A DNA stretch of 64,000 nucleotides from Phlebotomus papatasi (lineage: Eukaryota > Arthropoda > Insecta > Diptera > Psychodidae). The notes under the pieces were generated by a model that did not search any database, was not told where the DNA came from, and was given only the letters and a program-made list of their open reading frames with translations. How positions within the stretch are numbered: the first letter of the stretch is position 1; each line of letters starts with the position of its first letter. The position numbers and the translations under genes are program-made. Of the stretch, positions 38,501-53,500 are shown in pieces. The stretch lies in assembly GCF_024763615.1 (NCBI RefSeq), contig NC_077222.1, positions 76,632,001 through 76,696,000 of the forward strand, given 5' to 3'.

Positions 38501-41500
38501 AAATTTTTGAAAATGAACATGTTTTGTCATAAATTTAATTTCACAACATATTTCTTTCATCTGAGCGAAAACTAAAAAAAAAAATCATTTCAAAGTGTAG
38601 AGCGTACGGCGGCCTATTCGACGCATGTCAACCCTGTCGACGGCTGTACCCCACCAATCCCAAATCCTTTATTCCTTTCACACGCCTAAACCCTACCATC
38701 CCAAGGCGGGTGCTGAAGGCTGTTATATGGTTCTCTTGTTTCTTATGGCAATTAACATCAGTACTTCGGTGAGTGAGCATCAGTCGCCGTGGACAGTTCA
38801 CTCTCAGGAAGTTGAAATAAGGATGGCAACCTCAGTTCCCAATTTTCCCTCTATAAGTTTGTAATTTTATTTAGATGAGCCCCATCTGGGCTTGCAGAAG
38901 AATCCCTGGTGATCCTTTAAAGAATTTACCAAAAGAATTTACGAAAAATGCTGATTAGAGAAAATATTGTATAAAAACTTGTCGTAACTTTGCCAAAAAT
39001 GAAAATTACGACAAAATACTGATTAATTTTTAATAATTAAGAACAGTTACGATAATTAACAATTATCATATTTTTTATTAGGATTGTAATTTTTTTCGAA
39101 TGAGTTTATTAAACAATATTGCGCATATTCCTAATAGCGCGAAAATGAAGTTACGACAGATGCTGATTTTTCTGACGATACCATTTAAGTAGATGACTTC
39201 ATTTGGAATCAAATCAATAACAGTCTGCTCAATGCCTACAATTCGTTTTCATTTAAAAGTAAATTACTTAATAAGTTTAAATAACTATATCGTGAAATTT
39301 AGCTTTAGTAGTGGGTATATCCTAAATAGCGTATACAAAAAAAAACAGACCACGCCTAAAGACTAAAGAGACCATTCTATTTTATTGCTATTCTATTTTA
39401 TTGTTTTTATTTTATTATTCTATTTTATGATTTACTATACTTTTTATTAGTTCTCTGAAACCAAGTTACATCTATATTTTTCTTTCATTCTCTGCAATCC
39501 AAATTTGATTTTTTTCTAGATTCTACCGGAAATATAAAAAAATTATTTATTAAAATTATTTTTCGCTATAAATTTCTTATTGAAGCTTTAAATTAAAAAA
39601 AAAAGAAAATAGAATGAAATTGGCTTCCTGAATATCTTACGGAAAGAATTAAACTTTTACAATGCGAAAAGGGCGTGGTTAATTTTCGGTAGGTTAGGTA
39701 TTTAGACTCCTCCCAGAAATATAAAAAAGGAATTATTGCAACATGGGCTGTTGTAGTAAAAATTTCAATTTGTTATATCTTTTAATAGGACTGTGATTGA
39801 GTCAAACCTACGGCTCGTAATTAATATTACAGAAAATATATGGAATTTAATAAGATGAGATTTTTCTCGTCGCTAAAGGGTTAAAAAAGAATATAATAAC
39901 CAAAATGAAAAGAATAACATGCGAAATTTTCCAAATATCTTCACCAATAAGAGTAATATAGTCTTTTCTCTCACGTGATAATTTTAGGTTTAGAGGTCAA
40001 TTTTAGTAAATCCAATGTGAAATTTGAAGTGAGAAAATGCCACTTTCAGCTTAATTTAAAGGTCTATGATACATTTCATTTTTTTTTGTGAGAATACTTC
40101 TTTGGACGCTATCAGAAAAATTGTGGGAAGGAGAAAAAAAAAAGATCTAACAGAATGTGGCGCCAAGAGTGTTTCATTGTCCTCATTGTGAAGATTATAT
40201 GTTTCTTTCATGCGGGACATTGATATGCATCGCAAAATATTCACTTCAGCACAGACATCTCTCACCAACTTTGTTAGTCTGGGCTGCAGTGTTAAAAGGA
40301 ATTTTCCCATGGACTTCTCATATATGAGTAAGTTCTTTTGGTTCATTGAACAATGGTCAACCTATTTATTTGGCGTCTGTGACTGTTTGGGGCGCGAGTT
40401 AGACAATTGCGGTTGCGAGGCAAATAAATATAGTTATGTGGACAAGAGAGAACTATAATGGCCCAAACAGACAGGCAATCGAACGACTGCCCTTCCAACG
40501 ACGGCGTTCGAGCGACACACATACACATTTGCATCAATCTCACTTCAAAAATTCTAGTTTATTCTTGTTTTTTCCCGAGTATCTAATTTTTTTTTAAGTC
40601 ACAACACTTTTTGGAATAGCAAGAACACTTTTGACTCACTTTCTGAATATTTATTTTACGAAAAATAAAAATTGTCACTGCTTTTCCTTCAAAATGTCAT
40701 TTCCCAACTGGAAAATTCCAATGGAAGGCAGTGGTGAATTACCAATTACAATATTCAGACATACTTTTGTGTGTGTAGTTGTGAGTTCTTTGTCGAATAA
40801 GACTGAATTCACTTATGCTTCTGTGATTCTCATGAATGAAAATGCATTACTATTTTGCAATTTTTGGTTTCCTTGATACTCAAGAGTAATTCATAGATTT
40901 CATAGTAATTCATAGTATAGACAGACCAATAACTTTTGTTTCACAATCGTTTGAGTAAATAGTTGTAAGTATTTTTTTTAAATGAAATAAATCGAGAATA
41001 AATATAGAAATAAATTATATTATTATATTGAAAGACATTACACATCTACGTAAATCATAGACAATCCACGAATTAAGTACAGTGCCCGCTTCGTTATCCG
41101 GATGATTGGGAGACAATATGACAGATGTCCGCTTCGTAATCCGGATGGATTTTTTGAATTTGTTCAACGTCTCGTAAATATAATGCAAGATTTTTTTTCT
41201 AGAATTAGAATAAAGGTTTTAAAAAAGCTTAAAGAGACACAATTAGAGAATTCTATGCTATTATACATAATTTATTAAACAAAACATCACAGGATAATTC
41301 ATTTTCATAGCTGAACACACCTGCATACATGACCTCAAAATGATTTTAAATATAACCGTCGATAAATTGTCCGGATTACGGTGATCCGGATTAGAGAGCG
41401 GGCACTGTACATGCAAAACTTACGAATTAAAATTTAAATTGTTTGACCACTTTGACCTTTTTAGATCCAATCCAATTGTTTGACCTATTTAGATCCATAA

Positions 41501-44500
41501 CCATGAAACTTGTTTTGTCCCCTAATTTAAAATTTTCGTTTTGAGAACAAAAATTTTTACAAAATTTAAAAACAAAAAAAAATTAACAAGGAAAGGGTAC
41601 CAAAAAAGCAAGTGTAACTCTGGACCGCCATATTTTCTCTCGTATTACGATTTTAAAACAAAATATTAATTTTTTTACTAATTAAATTTTGAAAGATGTA
41701 TTGGATGTATTGCGTTGGTTTATATTGTATTTAATCTATAGGAATAGTGTTCATGTGTGCAAGTGACACCTATTTTTAAATTAATTTCTGTAAATAGTGG
41801 AAACTCGAATTTACAGAAATACTTAGATGGGTCACTAATTTTCCAATTGGCACACAAAAATATATCAAATGATGTTTTCGGTTAGGTTGAAAAATATTTA
41901 AATTTGAACCAGAGAACATTAAATGCTGCATCACAGTAAAATTTTGCAATTACTTAGAAAAACGAAACTACAACTTCTGAATTTTCTGCACTTGGAAATA
42001 ATTTGAAATTCGAATATTTTATTTTCCATGGGTTTAAATACAATTAATAAATTAATAAGTTATTATCAAAAATTATCAATTTATCAAATTATTTGGCGCC
42101 AGAAAAATATTGGAATTCCATTTAAAATTCCTGGAAATATGCTAGAAACCCGCCAAATTTACTGGAAGTTTACTGGAAACGCGCTAAAACTATTGGAATT
42201 TGATTGGAAAGGCGCCAAATTGAATGGAAATTTCCTGGAAATAAGAGTGGTGAAATGTTGTGGAATTCACCACTCTTTCGAAAGAAACTGTCCGGAACGT
42301 TTCCTTCGTAGGTTTGTGTGTGTGAGCCTTCGAAAGCCGGCGGCCGTGTGAAAGAGATAGTGTTATATAAATAATACGAGCAAGAACGAGATAAAACATC
42401 GTCTTTGGAACGCCTGTCGTTCCTTTGTCAGTTTGTTTGAGCCATAAGAGACGCAAGCTAGAATGAATGGATATAGTGTTTATTATTATCTGTTCAGTAC
42501 CAAAATGTCCTACATATCCAATTTTACTCTTGGGCTTTTATATTGCAAGAAGAGACTTTTGTCGTGGCATCAAACTAACGATGGGCTCATGACGATGGAG
42601 TCTCTTTGTCAGGTTTTGAGGCTTTCTTCTTCCATATGGACTTTTCATCCTAGAGCAAATTGGCGGAATGACTCTTAGCATAAATTTTTCAATTGCATAC
42701 AGTGAAAAGAGTCATCCTCTTGGGGCAAAATCTTTGTGGAAAATGCACCCAAGAATAGAAGCAAATTTGAATAAATGGACAAGAATAGTGAAACATTTAC
42801 AGGAGTGTGTGTCTCAAGCTCAATGGACAAACATTTAGAAAACTTTACTAGCTCTTATTATTGCTGTTTACGACTTCAACGTTAATTCTCCATTACACAA
42901 CCATTCAATCTCATGGAACATTGTGAACACCAAGGCTCGTGATTTATGCGATTATTTTCTTACACTGTTTTTTTTACGTGCAGTTGGGGATGGAGGAGTT
43001 TGTATTGGTTTTTCACTCTACAAGAAAGCACACCGAATATGTATGTGAATTGTTTTGTAAACTTAGTGAGTAAAGTCTAAGAAAGAAAGAAATGGCAAGC
43101 AACAAGACTCCATGCTTTTGGATTCAATGCGGGAGTCGCGATCACCACATTAGTCTTCAAGTGACTTTGGAACGTGATAGAGGCAGAAATCGGTGATCAA
43201 TGTGCTCAGGCCAATTTTGGAGGGAAAACACTCAAAAAGGAATTAGACATTTCGTGATCAATAGAATTGCTGAACAGACTATTTGATTTTCTCATATTCT
43301 ATGAAGTTGTGATTAAAAAAAGGTGCCTTCCTGTCCTTAGCAGTGGGAAGGGAAGTGTCTACTTGTGCCCCATTATCGATTATTGAGCGTTGTGAAAAAG
43401 TTTTTCCGGAAGAGCGTGTGTACGATGTAGGAAGAGAGTTGAAGAAAAGTTCAATTTACCAGTTGGATTGGTCATTTGCAGTCATGTGGAAAAATTCCAA
43501 TGAAAATCAGGAGGACGTAAGCTGAAACCCTGCCCAGACTTAATTAATTCATCAATGAATTTTTCATTTCTCCTCCTAATGATGATGTTATATCTCCCCT
43601 CGGGTCAACTACGTCGAAGAAATTGGATGTGGGAAAAGTGTTGAAAAAATTAATTGAGAAAAATATTAATACGGTTTTAATTAGACTCTATGTTAATGTA
43701 CTCAGTGTGAGAGCAATGTTTATTGAATTTTTCACCAAAATACCGTTGGGAAATAACATTAAAGAGATAGTTTGGTTTCTTCTACACACTTCAAAAATTA
43801 ATCAAAAAACTTCAATGCTCATTAAGTAAATTGCGCAATCTTTTATCAATGGGATTCACCGAATTAATAACGTAATTATTCTAATAGTGGAAATTTTAGT
43901 GCAATTCTGTTGCATTAATTGATGCAACTTTTACAGTTACGGTGAAAGAAATCCCATTGAGATGGGTTTTATTCTTTAAGAAGAAGACAAAACAATTCAG
44001 CAGAATCTCGTCTATTTTGTGCCATTATGTTTATGAAGCCAGGTAGAACAGTTGAGAATTTCTTTTCTCTGTAAATCACCATTTGATGGTTGGTAACAGG
44101 AGGAAGAGATTCTCTTCTGTGATTTATCCAAAACAATAAAATTTTATGCTAGGGAAACTTGAAGAGGGCGGATAGATCTATGTTGACAAAGATGTACTTT
44201 TATCCAGGTGCTCTCTATATCTCTCATTAAAAGTGGCTTAAAGGTATTGTGAATTGAAGTTTTTGTCAAGGGGCAGATAAATGTGGTGCTCGTGTCGAAA
44301 AATCGTGTCGATTTACTGACCATTTGTAAAGATTTACCGATCTATAAAATCGTTGTGATGTGTAGATCATTCGAAAGTCTTATAACTGATTTGTAATCAT
44401 GCGTTTTATGTTGATTGTACCGATCTATCGATCTCAGCCAAAATTGAACTGAACTGCCGATTTCTCCAAAAATTGCACCAATCCACAAAGTTCTATGTAG

Positions 44501-47500
44501 TTGCTGCTCTACTGGTGTTCATCAGAGAATTCATTCCTCTTCGAATTAAAAGGCCACGAATTTTTGCCAATTGACAATTTTGAAAAAGACAAAAAAATCG
44601 AAGTCTTTTAATTTGAAAAAGAACAAATTTACTGACGAACATCGGAAACCGGTATCGGCATACCGACGCCGATTTAGCGCCAAAAATCAACAAATTGGCA
44701 CAATTTCAGTAGAGCCCAACTGATCGATAAATTCATGGAGATGTAGTTACATCGCTTCCGGTATTCGCCAGAGAATTCCTTTTTTTAAAATTAGAAACTT
44801 AGAATTTGAAAGAAACAAATTCAGTGGCGAACACCAGAAAGCGAAATCGGCAAACCGACGCCGATTTAGTGCCAAAATCAATAAGGTGGCACAATTTTAG
44901 TAGAGACCAAGTGATCGATAATTTATGGTGATGTAGTTACAGATTTTCCGGCGTTCGCCAGATAATTCCTTTCTTTTCAAATTAAAAGATTTCGAATTTT
45001 TGGCAATTGGCAATTGCAAATTGCCAATTGTGCCAATTGGCAAAAATTTGATGTCCTTTAATTTGAAAAAAAGAAATTCTTTATCGAACACCGGAAGAGA
45101 CAGTACAGCAAATAATATGCTAGGTTTTTGTGCCAGTGGTGTCTCTTCAATTTTGTTTTGTGAAAAGGTATCAAATGTGTTGAATGTTATGAAGATATGA
45201 TTTTAGATGTTTTTTTGTTAAATGTCTTAAGTTTTGTTTTTGACCACTGTATATCGGGAACTGGTCAAAATAGGTCTCATGACCTAAGACCTGGGTAAAG
45301 GGGGTTAGGGAAGGGGGGATACGAAAAAAAACACCGGAAGAGCTGCAACCGTATTGCCATAAATTCATCAGTTGATCTCTACTAAAATCGCGCCGATTTG
45401 TTGATTTTCGGCACTACATCGGCGTCGATCTGCCGATCTGCAGTTCAAAGACCTCTACAGAAGCCACTTGTACACCCCTCAGTTTTTGTACACATAAATA
45501 GAGAAAGAAAGAGATCAAACAAGAGCTTTTGTTCCCATACATTTTATCCAATAGAGATATAGATTTTGCACCTATTCCATTTTGTACTTCAAATAAATGA
45601 TCTTTAATATCAGACCGCGCGCGGTTGTTCAATTGCTGGAGTGAAATGGTTGAAAAAGTATAAAAGAAAACACGTTTGGAAATTTTCTGAATAATAATAA
45701 AACACAATAGTTAGTGTATCATCTTGTAAAGTTCGTGATTTGGCTGTCATAATGTGTAACATATGAGGAGAAAAAAAAAGAATTTTCACTCTCGAAGAGT
45801 GCATGATTATTATTGCCATAGAAATGGTGTTTATTAAATTTCTCTGTGTAAATTAAAAGATTGTAAAATTTTTTTAATGTTCTTTCAAGAGACACCAGAG
45901 GCAATTGTTGGTCAATTTTTTTATATATCTCACGGTGTTTATGTTAAATAAACTTCATGCCGAGAGTGAAAGGAGTAAATTGCATTTTCAAATGAGGTTC
46001 ATTGTTGAAGGTGTTTTTGTGGTGGTCCCCGGCTTTAAAGCAATGATCTCTCACACACCTCTTTTCATCAGACATTGACCAAGATGGTATTTGCTCTCTT
46101 TTCAGTGGTCACTCAGAAGCAATTCAACTCCAGACACTCGGGATGTGTGGACAGATACGGAGAAAGAGCACGACGATCTTCTCATGATGTCTGAACGATC
46201 GGATTCAGGAGTCACCTCACCGCATAGTCATCATCAACTTGACGATCGAACTAGTTTACCATCACCATGTGATTTATCTGTAAGCCTTCCGGTCCCCCCA
46301 AAAAAAAATCAATATCTATTGTACCTCTCTTAATCCTAATTTATATTCCACGAATATGACACCTGGGGGATTTTCAATCTCTTTTTTCTTTGATCAAATC
46401 TAGATGATCGACAGCATTCCCAATGATGATGTCAGAAAGAGGATTATTGCAATGACAAAGAGGCCCTGCTATGATGATGATGACAAACTCTGCCTTCTGC
46501 AAATACTCTCCCTGCTCAATAATCTCGAAGCCCTGTCGCAGGATCAGGAAATCACTGGAGAATTTCTGAGCCTGGAAATCAATCAAGTGAGTGATCAAAT
46601 GCTATTGTCATGAGAAAAATTGTTCAGTAATGAAAAAATTCCCGAATGATTGCTAATCAATTGTGAATATATATTGCAGTCCCGGCGAAGTGGATCAACG
46701 GAAAATTACAGTGTTTTGGCCGAGGAGACACCAAATCGGCTGAAAAATCAGGCGCGCATTGTTGCAACAGTACAACCCTATAGTAGTGGCTTGGACTGTG
46801 AAGAACCTATTAAGCCTCGTTATACTGCTCTACCAAACACTCAAGAGACCTGCCTCAAGCGAAAACATCTCTCAACCAGTAATCTCCAGGAGAGTGGTGT
46901 CTTTGACACAGATTCCGCAGATTGCACCAACCAAGCTACTCAGACCTGTCCTGAAGATTTCCCTGTCTTTGAACCCCGAAGTGGTGATCTTACAGCTGAA
47001 ATTCAGAAACTTAATAAATTCAGGGAACGCATTGAGGAGGTTGTTACTGCAAAGAAATCTAGTGTTGTCAACCTTCTCTCGCCAGAACAAAGTCGATTGC
47101 AGTACTACAAAGATCGATTGGAATTGCTGGAAAACAAGATCCTCGTGTACGAGAGCAGTGGAGATCTTCAAGTGAGGCGTTTGGCTGAGAGGCTACAGCG
47201 AGAGATTCATTTGGAATCTCTGGTAAAACAGCTCTCTGGGAAGCTTGAGGAGCTCGAGAAGGAGAATAGAACTCTTGACGAGGAACGGTGTGAATTTGAG
47301 GAGGCAGAAAACGACACACGGCTCCGGCTTCAGAGGCTCGAGGTTGAATTTGAAATCCTCAATCAGCGCAATATTGAGCTAGAAATGTCCCGAGAGGCAC
47401 TTCAGTCGAAGCTGAAGGACACAAAGAGGCAAGTTGTGTCCATGGAGGACCAAATTGAAGAGTATCAGATGAAGATTGAAGAAGTGGAGAACAGTAAAAA

Positions 47501-50500
47501 TGATCTCAGTTGTACCATGGAGAAAATCAAAAATGCCATGCCCGTCCTGATGCTCTACCATGAATTCCAACTGAGGCAGGGCCTGTCCAGTGGAGAAATA
47601 CTCACCCCAAAGATAACCAATGATGGCATTTCAATGAGCAGTGGATCCAGTGAGAATTCCACTGAGAAAGAGCTGAGACAGAAAGTTTCTGAGCTGACAA
47701 ATCGAGTGAAGGAACTCGAGAAGGGGATTGATGAGCTAAAATTAGCCTACAATGAGACTTTAGAAAATGCCGATAATCTCTGGGCACAGATGGAGAAGGA
47801 TTACAAGGATCGGCTGCAGCAAATGGAACTCACTGAGCAGAATATGAAGGTGAAAATTGGGCAACTGGAGGAACGTATTATTAAGGATTCACAGTATGCT
47901 CAGGAGAGGATAGGTCAGATGGAAGATAGTGAATATACTTTGAAAAGCCAAATTTGCAAACTCAATCGAGAGAACAAGGAGCTCCTGAAGAAGTATACGA
48001 GTCTTGTTGATGAGTACAATACCCTCAAGGAGGACTGTCAGAATCTCAAGAGCTATCTCGAGGGTCCTGCAGCAGCAGTTCTTGAGAAGGAAAGAAGCAA
48101 AGTTAAGATTCTCGAAGATGATCTCAATCACTCCCAGGAAATTTTGAAATCTCTCGAAGCGATGCATAAGAATGATTCCTCGAGCTTGAAGGCACAGGTG
48201 ACGAAGGCCAATAAAGAATTGGAACATGTTAAGGTGACCAACCATGAATTGTACGAAGAAGTGTCGACCCTGGAGACGAGACTCAGGGAAATGAGGAAAG
48301 TCAAAGCTGCGGACGATGAGACAATTAAGAGTCTATCGCAGGAATTGCGAGCCAAACAGATTCAACTGAATAATTTGCAGCAGATGATCAAACATGGTAG
48401 TCCACCCACCTTGGCCCAGGAATTGGGTACCAGCAAGAGGATATGCCTGGGTGATCCAAAACCTCTGAAGAAAGCAACTTTTGAGTTGCAGAACTCCATT
48501 AAGAATTTCGAGGTGAGTAGTTGTGTAAATTGTGGAAAAAGACCTTGACTTTTTGCAATTGCTAATTGAATTTTCATTTTTTTTTTATTTCAGGGCTGCA
48601 AGAATTGTATGAGTGCCAATCCTCAAGTTGTTGATATGTGCAAAGGTGTTAAGCGTTTAGCTGACTCTCTGCTGGATGATGCTGAACGAGGAAAATCCCC
48701 GTCAAAGACTGAAGAGGTGAGTGGAAATGTCGAGATATTGCAAAAGGGTCTAAGGTCAAAGGATAAGTACACTCAAGCCCCTAGCCTTATCCTTCAAGCC
48801 TTGGTAACTTCAAAAAATTCCCCATCCACTGAAATCCTCTACTTTAGCAGTAGTAGCAAATCTTCCCATCGGATTCAAGGTAATTTTCTGGGTAGTTAAA
48901 TGATTAAATGGCAGAAAATCTCTCAATATATTTATGGCTTTTTCTCAGAGAGAAATTCAAGAGCATCCACTGTTGAGAATATTCTTGGGGGGATTATAAA
49001 AGAAGAAGGGGGCAGGGAAAATACCTCACATGAAGGTGAAATGTCTGGGGTCGTGGGTGAAAGTGAAGGGGATAACAAAGAGGTGGACAGTGAGAGCTTA
49101 ATTGCTTCTAGTCATAAGAGTTCAGGAAGATCAGAAGCGTCACACATTACAGGTGTTTTGAGTAAATTGATGGATCTCAAGAGGAAAAGTACATCATCTG
49201 TCAGTGATGTATCATATTTTAGTGCTCTTTTTCCAACAACAAAACCCCTGGGTTTTGGCCAGGCAAGATCATGTGTTGTCGGAAGTGGTCAAAAGAAAAT
49301 ACATGACGAATTGAGGGAAACTCCTAAAGTCGGAAGTTCAAAAACGATGGCAGATTTACGTGATGTTGAACAACAACAGTGCTCATCAAGCCAGAAAATT
49401 TTACAATCATTCCATGATAATGAAGAAAGTGTGAGCAAAGAACCAGAAAATATTAATGATTTGATTAATGATACTACTGAAAAAGATTGTAGTACTTTCG
49501 TTTTAAGAGAGATCTCATCGAGAAATTCCACAAATTGTAGCGAATTGGGTGAACAAGTTGAATCTGTAGGGGAAATATTTCAGTTGAATGATGATAAGTC
49601 TAACGATGTAATTGATTCAATTGAGGAAACACCCAAAATTACTGATATTTTGGATGAAACAATTGAAAATATTGAAACTGATGATGGAAGAAAATTAGAA
49701 GAGATAAGTACATCAGTTAGTGAAGAAGTTTCTCAAATTGAAAGCTGTAAAACGTTAATTAATCCCGAAGATGACCGAGTTATTGAAGTAATTGAAGATG
49801 TACCCAAAATTACTGAAAATTTGGAAAAATCCATTGAAGATCTTGTTTCTGATCATGCAACAATTTCAAGAGATTCGGTTATCACTGTCAGGAAGGACGA
49901 ATCTAAAATTGCAGACAAGATAATCCCTGTGGAAAATGATATTATTCCTGATGAGTTTTTTGAAGCGATGAAGGAGAGTATTATTTCTCAACTTCCTGAA
50001 GAGTCAATTTTTGATGAAAAAATCTCCCTTATCGGTACAGATAGAACAGAATATACAAATGCCGAAGAGCAACCGGTAACAATTCACACTCTTTCATCAA
50101 ATCCAAGTAAAAGTGATATAATGTTCACCGCAAGAGAAGCCTTCACGCCAAAATCATTTCAAATGGACATCCAGAAAGATCATCAGTTCAATAATCTGAT
50201 CAAGATTCCGGATAATCAAGCAAAATCAAACAGAGGTCAAATGAAGGACGAAATATCAGACAGTTCTAAGGAATGGTTCTTTGGTGAAAAGGCCAAATTT
50301 AATTATGACATGTTCACGAGGAAAAAGTCCAATGATCAAGAGAATGATCAAGGAGAAATTAAGAATATGACTGAGGAAATTATATCTTCCGTAATTGAAT
50401 GCTTAAGTATTTGCCCTTCAGGTAAAAAGAAAATATTGCAAGTTGATTAAAAAATCTTTCTAATTTGTCTAATATTCCGCATATACAATTATATTTCAGG

Positions 50501-53500
50501 AAATGATTCTGAAAAGGTCAGAAAGCAATTAATGCAAATCTCATCGAAAAATGGAACTGAAACTTGTCAGAGTATCTCTGATGATGAACAATTGTCCACA
50601 TTTACTGATATTCTAAATATCAAGAGAGATTTATTTGAGATTCAAGAAAAGATCCCCGAAACATCAATGATGTTTGAGATAACCAGAACCCTTGGTTGTC
50701 TTATCAGGGATGACAAGTGCAAGGATTTCTGTGGATCGAAAATTAGGGAATTGACCAAAGTTATTAGGATTTTTGTGAATGGATGGAAGAAGGAAATTGA
50801 TCCTGATTTGATTGATGTTGAAGTTTCGAAGACACAGGTGATTACAATAGAAACAAAGAGTGAAAGGAGTGAAAGTGATGATTGCCAGGAAGTTGAGACG
50901 AAAACTATAGTTACAGCAGCAAGTTATCAGACAATAAATTCTACTGGGCTCAATAGTCTCTGGGAGACTGTGACAGAAATATCCCAGATGGACAATATAT
51001 CTCCAGGGGAGATCGAGCAGCAAAGTGGATGTGTTTCTGCACTTGAGGACAATCTCAAGGAGCTAGCAAATTTTATAGATCAACTGAATTCGAAAGAACA
51101 AAAGCAATCAGGCATGAGGACTGTATCGTCAATTATGAACTTAAATAAGACTTACAGGTCCGAAGCTAATAAGAAGAAGCCTGATGATGGTGCGAAGAAA
51201 TCTCCAACGTTGCGGAGAGGAAATAAACTTTCAAATAGGTCTAATAAGAATATCTGCTCATACCGAAGTTCTGGTGATGATAGATCCATTGTGGGGATGC
51301 TAGAATCCGCCAGAAGTTACATCAATTACTTCTACGACTCCCTCGATAATTGTTCAAGGAATAACTTCAGGGTGACTTATCGGAATATTTCCTCTGCATT
51401 AGAATCTCTCAGAATTATGAATGAGTCTGCTGATTTAAGTCCAAACCCGGATGTTTTGAGGATTTGAAATCGAATTTGAAAGAGGACCACAAATTGTAAA
51501 ATAAATTTTATTTATTTTGTATTTAAATTTAAAATGGGATAAAAAAGACTTTCTCTAAGAGAATAATTCTCTGGCCTAAGCGAAAAATATCAAACCCTTC
51601 CAAAATCCTTGCTTTCACTTGACCGGAATATTTTCAGTTGGCTTTTTGCAGCAAACTTAGGGGGAATTGTTTTGTAATTGAGAATTTTCAGTGAAATTCC
51701 GTAATTTCCGGGGGTATCCTAAAATCCAATGTGTCCTTCTGAGTGTCCAAATAAGTGTGGACAGGATGATTGTCCTTTCCTCTGGGATCTCGCATCCCGT
51801 GAGATTAATAATTTCTTTTGCATTTTCATGGGACTAAAAGTGATCTTCTCTTCAGCAGTTTTACGGTCGATTCGTGACAACTGTGTAGAAAATGAGGAAA
51901 AATTCCATAAAATCCAAGAAGAAAATCAAGAATCAAAATGCAGCGGGGGGAAAGAGAAGGAAATTGTGAGTTATTAGAGTTCTAAGAAGTTATCAATTTA
52001 TCTAAATCTAAGGAAAAAAAATTCTTTTGGAGCAGAAAGACAAGCTCAAGAATCTTCACGAAGCGGCTCATTCTCTCACGATGGCAATGGCTGAGTTTGA
52101 GGATAATTTAGTGCGAACGAATACGAAAATGAAGATTCAACTTGTCAACAATGGAGATCCAAGATTGTCGTCAGATCCCAGTGGCATCAATTCAAATATC
52201 CATCCAACTATTGAGTCCATATTCCTTGTTCTCCGGAAACTCCTTCCACCTCCTTCTTTTGCAGAGGCCCTCAATCTATACCGGGAAGTGCAGTCATCTC
52301 CCAACTGGCGACAAATTGAAGCTTCCCTCCCAAATTTTTGGGTAAGTTCTATTTTGCATTGAAACGGTTTTTTTTATTGCTAATTAAAAAAAAAATACTG
52401 CCAATTGTTGCGAATGGAGTTTCTCATGATAATAAATTTTTCTCTGGCAATCTTTTTTGCATAACAGAGTGGCGATGGATATGACATTCCACTATAAATA
52501 TAGTTACAGTTTGACGAGAATGATGATGAGAACATTAACAAACTAACAAATTCACCCGCTTCATTAATAACATCTCGAACAGAATACAAATATTCGCCAG
52601 TTACTGTAAGTGCATGCTATGCAATGTCTGGGAAGGCGCTTTTGCTTGGTTGGAGAATTTTCCCGAACACCAAGATACGTGGATTTGAGGTATATAATGA
52701 GACTGATAAGGCAGCTTTATACTAACTTCATACACTATCATTTCATTTATTCTTAATTATTAATCCTAATGTAAGGAATTTAATGCAAAATGTTCAATTG
52801 CATTTCTTAACTTTAACCAATTATTTTAACCCATGGTATTATGTTATATATATTTTTTTATAATTATACAACTAATGAATATAAAAGAATGAAATTCCAA
52901 GACGTTCTGGAGTTTAGCCAAGTTTGTAATAAACTTGTTGGCAGGAGGCAGACATTAGGTTGCAAGTGGTATAGAGATTTTGAAGATTTTTCATACACTG
53001 GTAAAAAAATGAAAAGATCAAATTGATCCTTTTGCAAAAGATGGATAAAATTAACATGTTCTATTATGATAAATGTGCATTCAGGGTTCGAAATTTGAGC
53101 CATCCTTAAAAGGATCAAATTTGGATCAATTTTGGTCCTTTTATTTTTACCAATCTATAAATTGCGGAAATGCCAAGAAAAATTCAGGAGGAAGCGTCAA
53201 AAGTAGTGTACACATTTTTTCTCATAAATCCCCCATTCTGCTATAAGATTTTTTAATAAGTGGATACAAGGGACTCAAGTAGAGCCTCTGGGGCCTCTGG
53301 GTATCTCTACAGCCTGAAAATCACACTTTAGGGGAACCCGGGACCAAGTGACTAGCAAATGAAATTTTTCTTTGCATAAAAATAGTATAAAATTCTTCGA
53401 AAAGAATTTTTCCAGTTAATATAGAGATCGACAACAAAAACTAGAACATGCTCCTGATTTACTCTGGGTTCCCCAAACCACTCAAAAAACATTGATTTTA

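Larger units (their letters stand above)
31473..46105 (+). other. 14.6-kb intron of the coiled-coil gene, full of repeats
   Basis: It separates two phase-0 exons. It holds the foldback at 32995-33500, the tandem repeat at 33548-34145, MITEs at 37494-38280 and 41080-41407, and the repeat cluster at 44490-45110. No additional exon could be defended; short open frames at 40210-40458, 42463-42678 and 43343-43525 lack matching splice sites and may include an alternative 5' exon. Confidence 0.6.

Noticed and set aside
38625..38864. 79-codon plus-strand open frame as a gene
   Set aside because: It has no splice sites, no recognisable motif, and lies in a repeat-rich intron.
48513..48548. Extension of exon 8 ending SSCVNCGKRP
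   Set aside because: It reads through a perfect GTGAGT donor into an 81-bp intron; the next exon is in phase with the splice.
46872..48577. Open frames antisense to or out of frame with exon 8
   Set aside because: They are shadows of a long coding exon with clear heptads and matching splice phases.
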